Part shown: positions 1-6,394 of the stretch, in pieces
Layout: every line of letters starts with the position of its first letter
Position numbering within the stretch: the first letter of the stretch is position 1
NCBI GenBank assembly: GCA_944387755.1
Contig: CALXGC010000092.1
Location: 1 to 10,988 of the forward strand
Direction: 5' to 3'
Length of the DNA: 10,988 nucleotides
From: an uncultured Oscillospiraceae bacterium
GTDB lineage: Bacteria > Bacillota_A > Clostridia > Oscillospirales > Oscillospiraceae
Program-made: the position numbers and the translations under genes
The notes under the pieces: model-generated
The model's database searches: none
Seen by the model: only the letters and a program-made list of their open reading frames with translations
What the model was told of the DNA's origin: nothing

Positions 1-145
1 GACGCTCATCGCGCCCCTACTAGCTTCAAAGAAATTTTACGGTCGTCGCTCAAGCTAAGCTTGTTAAACAACCAAATCCATATCTGGTGCTTCGTGTTTG
101 TTACGTTGTTTAATTTACAAGGTGCACGCCGCTTCCTTGCGGCGG
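1..145 (-). other. 5' leader of a stable-RNA (probably rRNA) operon, cut by the left edge
   Basis: Downstream of P3 the minus-strand transcript would run through positions 145 to 1 with no open frame preceded by a ribosome site. It contains a GC hairpin (127-132/139-144) and a long-range stem made of 105-112 with 65-72, extended by 117-121 with 60-64. Two stretches resemble the boxA antitermination site of rRNA leaders: CTTTGAA (25-31) and the CCTTG-AAATTAAAC type sequence around 106-122, both on the minus strand. No 16S 5' end is in the window, so the operon's identity is inferred from promoter style. A tRNA operon is the main alternative. Confidence 0.6.
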
Positions 146-151
146 GAGTTC

Positions 152-180
152 ATTTTATCACATCATTTTCCGTCTGTCAA
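152..180 (-). promoter_or_regulatory. Tandem promoter P3 (proximal) of a stable-RNA operon
   Basis: On the minus strand there is a perfect -35 TTGACA (175-180), a 17-bp spacer and a -10 TAAAAT (152-157), five of six consensus bases; the predicted start is near 145. Upstream are repeated A-tracts (about 181-215) resembling an UP element. It is the best of the three promoters and closest to the transcribed operon. A 6-bp hairpin (127-132/139-144) follows at the start of the leader. Confidence 0.85.
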
Positions 181-274
181 GCACTTTTTTCAAGTTTTTC
201 AAAACTTTTTCAAGCGCCCGGCCCGGAAAGCTTCGCTTTCAAACTCCCCGGCCGCCCTTGCGGACGACCTGTTT

Positions 275-303
275 ATATTACCACACCGTCCAGACCTTGT
301 CAA
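275..303 (-). promoter_or_regulatory. Tandem promoter P2 (middle) of a stable-RNA operon
   Basis: On the minus strand there is a perfect -35 TTGACA (298-303), a 17-bp spacer and a -10 TAATAT (275-280); the predicted start is near 268. It is preceded by an A-tract and AAAAAAAGTGC. As at P1, a short GC hairpin (252-255/260-263) lies shortly after the start. Its -35 is 110 bp from that of P1. Confidence 0.82.
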
Positions 304-384
304 GCACTTTTTTTCAAATCTTTTTCCGATTCGCTTCGGTGCCCGGCTCCGCCCGGCGCGGCCGCCCTCGCGGACAGCTTTGAT

Positions 385-413
385 AGAATACCATCAACGT
401 CGAAAATTGTCAA
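385..413 (-). promoter_or_regulatory. Tandem promoter P1 (distal) of a stable-RNA operon
   Basis: Read on the minus strand, a perfect -35 TTGACA (408-413) is followed by exactly 17 bp and a -10 TATTCT (385-390), so transcription would start near 378 and run left. The DNA just upstream (414-450) is A-rich on the transcribed-sense strand, like an UP element. The bases before the -35 (AAAAAAGTGC) are the same as at the two downstream promoters. A small GC hairpin (362-365/370-373) lies just past the start. It is the first of three tandem promoters, an arrangement typical of rRNA operons. Confidence 0.8.
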
Positions 414-504
414 GCACTTTTTTCTTCTTTTTCATGTTTTTTCTTTCTGTCCGCCTGGAGCGCACATTTCTCCACAAAATTCTCTCTTGCGCAACCATTG
501 TAAT

Positions 505-510
505 TATGAT
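505..510 (+). promoter_or_regulatory. Weak candidate -10 box for metA
   Basis: TATGAT matches the -10 consensus at five of six bases and lies about 45 bp before the metA start. No convincing -35 exists at a 16-19 bp spacing. The resulting leader would be about 40 nt, too short for a SAM riboswitch or T-box. Low-confidence call. Confidence 0.3.
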
Positions 511-555
511 ACCCTATTTTCGCTATTTTATTTCATTAGGAGAGAGGTCTTTCCC

Positions 556-1479
556 ATGCCGATTAAAATCCCGGATTCCCTCCCGGCCACCGCCACGCTG
601 GAGAGTGAAAACATCTTTGTCATGACGGAGTACCGGGCCATGCATCAGGACATCCGTCCTCTGAAGCTGCTGATTCTGAATCTGATGCCCACCAAAATTG
701 TGACGGAGACGCAGCTGCTGCGGAAGCTGTCCAACTCCCCTCTTCAGGTCCAGGTGGAGCTGCTCCACACCCTGAGCCACGTGTCCCAGAACACAGACGC
801 GGAGCACCTGTCCTCCTTCTACACCTCTTTTGACCAAATTAAGGACCGCAACTACGACGGCATGATCATCACCGGTGCGCCGGTGGAAAATCTGGATTTC
901 ACCGACGTGGACTACTGGGACGAGCTGTGCCAGATCATGGACTGGACCACCACCCACGTCCACTCCACCCTGCACATCTGCTGGGGCGCGCAGGCCGGAC
1001 TGTACTACCACTACCACATCCCCAAGTACGACTTGGGCAAAAAACTCTTCGGCGTCTTCCCCCACCGGGTGGTGCGCACCCAGTCCCCGCTCTTCCGGGG
1101 CTTTGACGATGTCTTCTATGTGCCCCACTCCCGTTACACGGAGAACCGGCTGGAGGACATTGAAAAGGTCCCGGAGCTCCAGCTCCTGGCCGTCTCGGAG
1201 AAGGCTGGCGTCTTTGCCGTAAAGAGCCGGGACAACCGCCGCTTCTTCATCACCGGCCACCCGGAGTATGACCCGGAGACCCTCTCCCTGGAGTACTTCC
1301 GGGATGTGAACAAGGGCATCGACATCAACATCCCCGACAACTACTTCCCCAACGACGACCCCGCCCAGCCCCCTGTGGTGCGTTGGCGCTCCGCCGGGCA
1401 GCTCTTCTATACCAACTGGCTGAACTACTACGTCTATCAGACCACGCCCTATGACCTGCGGGCCATTTCGGAGAAATAA
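556..1479 (+). CDS. metA: Homoserine O-acetyltransferase (MetA family)
   Basis: This 307-residue cytoplasmic enzyme acylates the hydroxyl of L-homoserine, the first committed step of methionine synthesis. The triad is visible with E. coli numbering: Cys142 in the CWGAQAG motif, and His235 and Glu237 in GHPEYDP. Residue 111 is Glu (GAPVENLDF). Published work on Bacillus cereus MetA showed that Glu111 favours acetyl-CoA whereas Gly111 (E. coli) favours succinyl-CoA, so this is predicted to be the acetyl form. The ATG at 556 follows AGGAGAG (538-544). The reading frame stays open back to 61, but that region is promoter DNA. Length is normal for the family. It stands alone and is followed at once by a terminator. 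No riboswitch is visible before it. Confidence 0.95.
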   Translation: MPIKIPDSLPATATLESENIFVMTEYRAMHQDIRPLKLLILNLMPTKIVTETQLLRKLSNSPLQVQVELLHTLSHVSQNTDAEHLSSFYTSFDQIKDRNYDGMIITGAPVENLDFTDVDYWDELCQIMDWTTTHVHSTLHICWGAQAGLYYHYHIPKYDLGKKLFGVFPHRVVRTQSPLFRGFDDVFYVPHSRYTENRLEDIEKVPELQLLAVSEKAGVFAVKSRDNRRFFITGHPEYDPETLSLEYFRDVNKGIDINIPDNYFPNDDPAQPPVVRWRSAGQLFYTNWLNYYVYQTTPYDLRAISEK

Positions 1480-1483
1480 AGAC

Positions 1484-1520
1484 GCGGACCTGTCTCAATC
1501 CAGACAGGTCCGCATTTTTT
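1484..1520 (+). terminator. Intrinsic terminator of metA, probably bidirectional
   Basis: A perfect 12-bp stem (1484-1495 with 1502-1513) closes a 6-nt loop and is followed by ATTTTTT. It begins 4 nt after the metA stop. On the minus strand the same hairpin is followed by a T-rich tract (TCTTTATTT) and lies 8 nt beyond the stop of the protease gene, so it likely ends both convergent transcripts. Confidence 0.92.
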
Positions 1521-1521
1521 A

Positions 1522-2727
1522 TCAGCCCGGCCGGTTGGAGAACTCCGGCTCGCTCTGCACCGCAAAGGAGAAGGTCAGCTCCCGTTCCCCGCGCAGAACC
1601 ACAAGAACCGCCGTGTCGCCTGGGAGCATCCCCGCCTTCGCGTCCTTCAGCGCGTCAATGGAGTCCGCCGGACGCCCGTTCAGGGCCAGGATACGGTCCC
1701 CAATCCGCAGCCCCGCGGCATAGACGTTGCTGTTCCGCTCCACCTGAATCACCTGGAGCGCACCGCCGGCGTACTTCACCGTAAAGCCCAGGGCAGGCTG
1801 TCCCGCAATGAGCCAGTCCGCCGTCTCCTTCACGTTGTCCATGGGAATGGCAAAGCCCAGGCCCTCCACCGTGTTGTTCTCTGAGACGATTTTCATGGTG
1901 GTAATGCCCACCACCTGGCCGTGGTCGTTGATCAGCGCGCCCCCGGAGTTGCCGAAATTGATGGGGGCGCTGGTCTGAATGACCTCCATATTCACCCCGT
2001 CCACGTTGACCACGCGGTCCAGGGCGGAGACAATTCCCTGGGTGATGGAGGTTCGGTAGCCCAGCGGGTCGCCGATGGCCACCACCATGTCCCCGCACAG
2101 AAGCTGTCCCGCATCTCCGAACTCCGCCGGGGACAGATTCTGTCCCTCCACCTTCAGCACCGCCACGTCCGCGTCCGCGTCCGCGCCCACCAGCTTTGCC
2201 TCCAGAACAGTGTCGTCGTGGAAGGCCGCATAGACGCTGCGGCTGTTCGCCACCACATGGGCGTTGGTGAGCAGGTACCCGTCGGCGCTCATGACGATTC
2301 CGGTGCCGGTGCTGTAGGCGTTGTCCCCCTCCGCCCAGAGGGAGACAATGGAGGGGACGCATTTCTGATAGATCTCCGTGGGGCTCAGTTCCTCCCCCTG
2401 CTCCGGGGTGATGGCCACCGTCACGCCGGTGCCGGTCTCCGCCCGCTCCAGCGCTCCAAAGGGGTCCCGCCCCTGGCTGGCTGCGGCGGTTCCGGTCCCC
2501 TCCGCCTCCTGGGGCAGCAGATAGCGCGTAACCACCGTGCCCACCGTCAGCCCCACGACCAGTATCAATGCGGTCAGAAACAGAAACACGGCCCGTTTCT
2601 TCCGGCGTCTCCGGCGCAGCACAGGCTTTTGGGCCGCGGGGATGACCACCTCCGGCGGAACCGGAAAGAAGGGCTCCGGCTGCTCCCAGGGTCCCCCTCT
2701 CCACAGCTCCTCTGGTTCCTTGTCCAT
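1522..2727 (-). CDS. Membrane-anchored HtrA/DegP-like serine protease with PDZ domain
   Basis: This 401-residue protein is a family S1C trypsin-like protease that would act outside the membrane on misfolded or envelope proteins. Residues 1-45 are a cytoplasmic tail ending in a run of Arg/Lys, and about 46-68 form one membrane segment. A linker leads to the protease domain (about 115-310) with triad His157 (TNAHVV), Asp187 (DADVAVLKV) and Ser261 (GNSGGAL). A single PDZ domain fills about 312-390. The motif before the active serine reads INFGNSGG where INPGNSGG is usual. ATG at 2727 is preceded by GGGAGG (2733-2738). It lies 31 nt after the kinase gene in the same direction, so it is probably the third gene of that operon. 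HtrA genes next to two-component systems are known from CiaRH, CssRS and WalRK loci; the name cannot be fixed further. Confidence 0.93.
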   Translation of the reverse strand: MDKEPEELWRGGPWEQPEPFFPVPPEVVIPAAQKPVLRRRRRKKRAVFLFLTALILVVGLTVGTVVTRYLLPQEAEGTGTAAASQGRDPFGALERAETGTGVTVAITPEQGEELSPTEIYQKCVPSIVSLWAEGDNAYSTGTGIVMSADGYLLTNAHVVANSRSVYAAFHDDTVLEAKLVGADADADVAVLKVEGQNLSPAEFGDAGQLLCGDMVVAIGDPLGYRTSITQGIVSALDRVVNVDGVNMEVIQTSAPINFGNSGGALINDHGQVVGITTMKIVSENNTVEGLGFAIPMDNVKETADWLIAGQPALGFTVKYAGGALQVIQVERNSNVYAAGLRIGDRILALNGRPADSIDALKDAKAGMLPGDTAVLVVLRGERELTFSFAVQSEPEFSNRPG

Positions 2728-2758
2728 GTTTTCCTCCCTCTCTCCGGCCCCCAGACGG

Positions 2759-4207
2759 CTATGCCAGCGTCAGCGTAAAGGTAAACTGGGTCACGCCGTC
2801 CTCGCTGGTGACGGTGATGTTCTCCTTCAGATTGCCCAAAATGGTCTTGACAATATACAGCCCCAGGCCCACGCCCTCCCGGTCAATGCTCCGGGAGTAG
2901 TCCGCCTTGTGGAAGCGGTCAAAGAGCAGGGGCAGCTCGTCCGGCGGAATGGTCGCCCCCAGATTCTCCACGGTGACATAGGCCTTGCCGTCCTTCTCCT
3001 TCTTGACAATCCGGACGGTGATGGCCGTGCCCTGGGCGGCGAACTTGGCCGCGTTGTCCAGCAGGTTATAGCACACCTGGGTCACGCCGTCCGGGTCTCC
3101 CCAGACCTTCACCGGGTCCTCCGGGAACTGGGCGTCCACGTCCAGCCCCCTGCCGGTGATCCGGCCCTCCAGGCTGACCAGGACGCGGGACATGACCTCG
3201 ATGATGTCGAACTGCTCCTGGGCCGTCACCGTCTCCGCCAGGGCGTTAAGGCGGGACAGGTCCAGCATCCGGCGCACCAGCCGGGACAGGCGGCGGGTCT
3301 CGGACACCACCACATTCAGGGCGTCCCGCTCCTTCTCCGGGGGAATGGTCCCGTCCAAAATTCCCTCGGCGAAGCCGGCGATGGTGGTCATGGGGGTCTT
3401 CAGCTCGTGGGAGACATTGGCGATGAACTCTGACCGCTGGCTCTCCACCTTGGCCAGGGAGTTGGCCATGGAGTTGAAGGCCTCCGCCAGCTCGCCGATC
3501 TCATCGCACCGGTCCTTATAGCTGTTCACCCGCACGTCAAATTCTCCCCGGCCGAATTTTCGGGCCGCCTCCGCCATCTCCGTCAGGGGGCGGGTCTGGT
3601 GCGCGGAGGTGATGGAGCTGGCCACCACCGCGATGAGCAGCACCACCACCGCCGCAAAGAAGAAGATGGTGGCTGTGGAGCGCCACATCTCGGACAGGTC
3701 GCCGGTATCCCCCGACACCAGCACCAGCCCCAGGTTGGCGGACAGGCCCGGCGCCAGCTGCGCCTGGACGGGAAGGCCGGCAATATACCGCTTGGAGCCG
3801 TACAGCCCGTCCAGGTTGGTCAGGCCGGTGTAGCTTCCCTTCTCCAGAATCTGGCTGACCATATTCTGGGGCACCCGCTGGCTGTACATGTCCGCGTCCG
3901 TGGCGTACAAAATCTCCCCCTGGGTGTTGGCCACAATCACAGAGGCGTCGGAGACGTCGGAGACCGCCTCCATGGTGCTCTGGTACAGGGTCCACTTGAT
4001 GCCGTCCAGCAGGCTGAGGCTGTTTACATTTTGGAGATAGTCGCTGGTCGCCGCCGCAATATAGCCCGCGTTCCGCTCCAGCCGGTTCCGGGTCTCTGAG
4101 AGGATATACCGGTAGGAGAGCAGCATGAACGCGGTGGACAGCAGGGTGAAGGACAGGGTGACAATCCCCACCATCATGGCCAGCTCCCGCTTATACAGAC
4201 TCTTCAC
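2759..4207 (-). CDS. Sensor histidine kinase (two membrane segments, HAMP)
   Basis: This 482-residue kinase senses an extracytoplasmic cue and phosphorylates the adjacent regulator. Membrane segments lie at about 10-33 and 178-200 and flank a roughly 145-residue external domain of unknown ligand. HAMP follows (about 200-252), then the dimerisation helix with phospho-acceptor His267 (FIANVSHELKTPM). The ATPase domain has the N box (NLLDNAAKF, 381-389), F box (LFDRFHKAD, 428-436) and G2 box (GVGLGLYIVK, 445-454). The G1 box reads VENLGATIP, with Asn where Asp is canonical; such forms are seen in Firmicutes kinases. The start codon is GTG at 4207 behind AGGGGGG (4214-4220), 19 nt after the regulator gene. 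The sequence does not decide between PhoR, WalK, CiaH and CssS-like roles; the neighbouring protease favours envelope stress. Confidence 0.93.
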   Translation of the reverse strand: MKSLYKRELAMMVGIVTLSFTLLSTAFMLLSYRYILSETRNRLERNAGYIAAATSDYLQNVNSLSLLDGIKWTLYQSTMEAVSDVSDASVIVANTQGEILYATDADMYSQRVPQNMVSQILEKGSYTGLTNLDGLYGSKRYIAGLPVQAQLAPGLSANLGLVLVSGDTGDLSEMWRSTATIFFFAAVVVLLIAVVASSITSAHQTRPLTEMAEAARKFGRGEFDVRVNSYKDRCDEIGELAEAFNSMANSLAKVESQRSEFIANVSHELKTPMTTIAGFAEGILDGTIPPEKERDALNVVVSETRRLSRLVRRMLDLSRLNALAETVTAQEQFDIIEVMSRVLVSLEGRITGRGLDVDAQFPEDPVKVWGDPDGVTQVCYNLLDNAAKFAAQGTAITVRIVKKEKDGKAYVTVENLGATIPPDELPLLFDRFHKADYSRSIDREGVGLGLYIVKTILGNLKENITVTSEDGVTQFTFTLTLA

Positions 4208-4226
4208 GGGAATCCCCCCTCAAAAC

Positions 4227-4925
4227 TCAGGCGTTCCCCGCGGGGGAGACCTCAAATTTATAGCCCACGCCCCACACGGTCTTCAGCCGCCACTGGTCGC
4301 TGACCCCCTCCAGCTTCTCCCGCAGGCGCTTGATGTGCACGTCCACCGTCCGGGAGTCCCCAAAGTAGTCAAATCCCCACACCTCGTCCAGCAGCTGGTT
4401 CCGGGTGAACACCCGGTTGGGGGAGGCCGCCAGGTGGTAGAGCAGCTCCAGCTCCTTGGGGGGCGTGTCCACCCGCTTGCCGTCCACCAGCAGCTCGTAG
4501 GAGTCCAAATTGATGACCAGCTTGTCGAAGGCGAGCTTCTTCTCTCCCTGCTCCTCCTCCTGACCGGAGCGGCGGAGCACCGCGTGGATGCGGGCCAGCA
4601 CCTCCTTCATCTCAAAGGGCTTTACGATATAGTCGTCCGCCCCCGCCTCCAGGCCGGTGACTTTGTCCTCCGTCTCCCCCTTGGCGGTGAGCATAATCAC
4701 CGGGGTGCTGTTCTCCTCCCGGATCTTCTTCAGGACGGTCCACCCGTCCATCACCGGCAGCATGATGTCCAGCAGCACCAGGTCCGGCTGGTAGGAGCGG
4801 AAGTACTCCACGCCCTTCCCGCCGTCCTTGGCCACCTTTGTCTCAAAGCCCTCCTTCTCCAGATAGAGGTGGAGCAGCTCGGCGATGTTGCCGTCGTCCT
4901 CCACAATCAATACCTTCTGCGCCAT
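4227..4925 (-). CDS. OmpR/PhoB-family response regulator
   Basis: This 232-residue DNA-binding regulator is the first gene of the regulator-kinase-protease operon. The receiver domain (1-118) has acidic residues Asp10-Asp11, phospho-acceptor Asp53 (LVLLDIMLPVMDGW), Thr80 and Lys102 (VKPF). A Gln/Glu-rich linker leads to a winged-helix domain (about 128-225) with the recognition helix near SRTVDVHIKRLREKL. ATG at 4925 is preceded by AAAGGGG (4934-4940), 8 nt away. Regulators of this family bind direct repeats about 11 bp apart, and just such a repeat lies in its own promoter, which suggests autoregulation. No terminator is visible between the upstream transporter gene and this one, so some read-through is possible. 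Confidence 0.95.
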   Translation of the reverse strand: MAQKVLIVEDDGNIAELLHLYLEKEGFETKVAKDGGKGVEYFRSYQPDLVLLDIMLPVMDGWTVLKKIREENSTPVIMLTAKGETEDKVTGLEAGADDYIVKPFEMKEVLARIHAVLRRSGQEEEQGEKKLAFDKLVINLDSYELLVDGKRVDTPPKELELLYHLAASPNRVFTRNQLLDEVWGFDYFGDSRTVDVHIKRLREKLEGVSDQWRLKTVWGVGYKFEVSPAGNA

Positions 4926-4964
4926 GGCAAAAACCCCTTTCGTTCCGTGGCTGTATCTTTTTAT

Positions 4965-5007
4965 ATTATAGCGTTTTTTCAGCCCGCCGGGGTGAATAAT
5001 CTGTGAA
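4965..5007 (-). promoter_or_regulatory. Promoter of the two-component operon with PhoP/PhoB-type direct repeat
   Basis: On the minus strand TTCACA (5002-5007), 5 nt, TTCACC (4991-4996), 20 nt, then a perfect -10 TATAAT (4965-4970). No -35 hexamer is found at 16-19 bp, as expected for an activator-dependent promoter. Two hexamers with an 11-bp period are the known binding format of OmpR-family regulators (PhoP TTAACA-like; WalR TGTWAH on the other strand). Start predicted near 4958, giving a leader of about 33 nt. The repeat lies just past the stop of the transporter gene. Confidence 0.65.
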
Positions 5008-5016
5008 TATCTCCCT

Positions 5017-6183
5017 TTATGCGCGGTTTACATAGGAGTGGTCCACCTGGATGACGGGGAAGTACCTGGGGGACAGGGCTCTGACGCCCTCCTTCAGCTC
5101 CGACACCACCTGGCCGTCCGTCATAGGAAAGCCGTAGGGCACCATCACGTCAAAGAGCACGTTGGTGTGGTGGGGACCGGCGGTGATGCGCAGGTCGTGG
5201 ATAGACAGCTCCGGGTCAATCTCCCTGGCCAGCTCCTCCACCTGGGCGCGCAGGGCGGCCGTGCGCCCGTCGTTGACCACCGGGTCCATGTGAATCACCG
5301 TCTCAATGTGGTGCTTCTCCTTCAGCTCCCGCTCGATGTGGTCGATGATGTCGTGCATCTCCAGCAGGTCCCCGTCCGCCGGCACCTCCGCGTGGAAGGA
5401 CATCATGGCCCGGCCGGGGCCGTAGTCGTGGTAGACCAAGTCGTGAATGCCCAGAATATTGGGGTGGGAGACCACCAGCTTGTCAATGTCCTCCGCCAGC
5501 GACCGGTCCATGGGCCGGCCCAGCAGGGGATCCAGGGTGTCCCTGGCCGCGTCCCAGCCCGTCTTCAGAATAAACGCCGCCACCAGCAGGCCGGCCAGGC
5601 CGTCAATCTGAAGCTGGAAAAAGTGGCCGATGAGGGTCGCGGCCAGCACCACCGCCGTGGCCGCCGCGTCCGACAGGCTGTCCGCGGCGGTGGCCTCCAT
5701 GGCCTGGGAGGCGATGGCCCGCCCCAGGGTGCGGTTGAAGCGGTACATCCAAACCTTGACCAGCACCGCCGCCGCCAGAATGCCCGCCGCCAGCCAGGAG
5801 AAGGCCGGCGTCTCCGGATGGAGCAGCTTCTCCACCGAGGTCTTGCCCAGCTCAAAGCCCATAAGCAGAATGGCGGCCGACACCACCAGCCCGGCCAGAT
5901 ACTCCATCCGGCCGTGGCCGAAGGGGTGCTCCTCGTCCGCCGCCTGTCCCGCCAGACGGAACCCCACCAGGGTGATGACAGACGACGCCGCGTCTGACAG
6001 GTTGTTCAGCGCGTCCGCCACAATGGCCACAGAGCCGGTGAGCAGCCCCGCGGCCAGCTTGCCCAGGCACAGCAGCCCGTTGAGTCCAATTCCTATGATT
6101 CCCGCCCGCGTGCCGCACGCCTGCCGGACCTCCGGCGCGGCGGGGTCCCGGCCGTTGAGCCAGCGGCGGATCAATCCCTGCAT
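5017..6183 (-). CDS. Cation diffusion facilitator, predicted Mn2+ exporter
   Basis: This 388-residue inner-membrane antiporter exports divalent metal in exchange for protons. Six membrane helices lie within about 25-205. The transport site pairs Asn60-x3-Asp64 (ADALNNLSD) with Asp168-x3-Asp172 (AADSLSD). Zinc transporters such as YiiP have Asp-Asp and His-Asp there; the Asn-Asp-Asp-Asp pattern is reported for manganese exporters such as pneumococcal MntE, so Mn2+ is the likely substrate. After the membrane part come two cytoplasmic ferredoxin-like segments (about 212-303 and 307-386), making it longer than the usual 300 residues. ATG at 6183 is preferred; an in-frame TTG sits directly before it at 6186. 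The SD GGAGG (6196-6200) is 12 nt from the ATG and 9 nt from the TTG, so the start is not certain. It has its own promoter. Confidence 0.93.
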   Translation of the reverse strand: MQGLIRRWLNGRDPAAPEVRQACGTRAGIIGIGLNGLLCLGKLAAGLLTGSVAIVADALNNLSDAASSVITLVGFRLAGQAADEEHPFGHGRMEYLAGLVVSAAILLMGFELGKTSVEKLLHPETPAFSWLAAGILAAAVLVKVWMYRFNRTLGRAIASQAMEATAADSLSDAAATAVVLAATLIGHFFQLQIDGLAGLLVAAFILKTGWDAARDTLDPLLGRPMDRSLAEDIDKLVVSHPNILGIHDLVYHDYGPGRAMMSFHAEVPADGDLLEMHDIIDHIERELKEKHHIETVIHMDPVVNDGRTAALRAQVEELAREIDPELSIHDLRITAGPHHTNVLFDVMVPYGFPMTDGQVVSELKEGVRALSPRYFPVIQVDHSYVNRA

Positions 6184-6238
6184 CAAAGATAACTTCCTCC
6201 CTGTCGGGCCGCCCGCGCGGCCCCGCTTTTTCTATTTT

Positions 6239-6268
6239 ATTATGGCACGGGGAACTTTGTTCCGTCAA
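6239..6268 (-). promoter_or_regulatory. Sigma-A promoter of the cation exporter gene
   Basis: On the minus strand TTGACG (6263-6268), 18-bp spacer, CATAAT (6239-6244); each box matches consensus at five of six bases. The start would be near 6232, leaving a leader of about 49 nt. That leader contains a 7-bp GC hairpin (6206-6212/6217-6223) between the start and the ribosome site. Confidence 0.7.
6251..6263. promoter_or_regulatory. Small palindrome inside the exporter promoter
   Basis: GGAAC-TTT-GTTCC, perfect 5-bp arms, fills most of the spacer between the -35 and -10 boxes and touches the -35. The position is where a repressor operator would sit, for example a metal-responsive one, but arms this short can occur by chance and no regulator gene is nearby. 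Confidence 0.35.
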
Positions 6269-6323
6269 GTGCCCCTGGACGTCCCAATCTGTCCCGCTTT
6301 TCTTTACGCGGTCCAAACAGAAA

Positions 6324-6388
6324 GTTTAAGATTATTTACAGAAAATTCACATCTCAGTCACGATTCCGCCTTAATTTTCGGGTAGGAT
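6324..6388 (+). promoter_or_regulatory. Activator-type promoter of the candidate small RNA
   Basis: Four hexamers with an exact 11-bp period read on the plus strand: GTTTAA (6324), TTTACA (6335), TTCACA (6346), GTCACG (6357). The last ends at 6362, exactly 20 nt before a -10 TAGGAT (6383-6388). There is no -35 at the usual place. The same repeat type, orientation and 20-nt distance occur in the promoter of the response regulator at 4965-5007, so both are probably bound by that regulator. A weaker alternative promoter (TTTACG at 6303, TAAGAT at 6327, 18-bp spacer) would start about 55 nt earlier. Confidence 0.6.
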
Positions 6389-6394
6389 AAATCC

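Larger units (their letters stand above)
122..450 (-). repeat. Three diverged tandem promoter modules
   Basis: The same module occurs three times on the minus strand: an A-tract, AAAAAAGTGC, TTGACA, 17 bp, a -10 box, then a GC-rich hairpin with a purine loop (GAGG at P1, AAGG at P2, AAGGAA at P3). The -35 boxes are 110 and 123 bp apart. The P1 and P2 modules also share GTCCGC-(A/G)-AGGGCGGCC after the start. This looks like promoter multiplication by tandem duplication. The stretch is otherwise non-coding and much more AT-rich than the genes around it. Confidence 0.7.

Noticed and set aside
61..555. The metA frame is open back to 61, giving an apparent 165-residue N-terminal extension.
   Set aside because: The region is made of repeated promoter modules on the other strand, the encoded residues are unlike the family, and a proper SD site and family-typical N-terminus are at 538-556.
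414..555. SAM riboswitch or T-box before metA.
   Set aside because: No S-box core or T-box sequence is recognisable, and the predicted leader is only about 40 nt.
6184..6186. TTG start for the cation exporter, one codon before the ATG.
   Set aside because: ATG is the commoner start; the SD spacing slightly favours TTG, so this is left open, but the effect is one residue.
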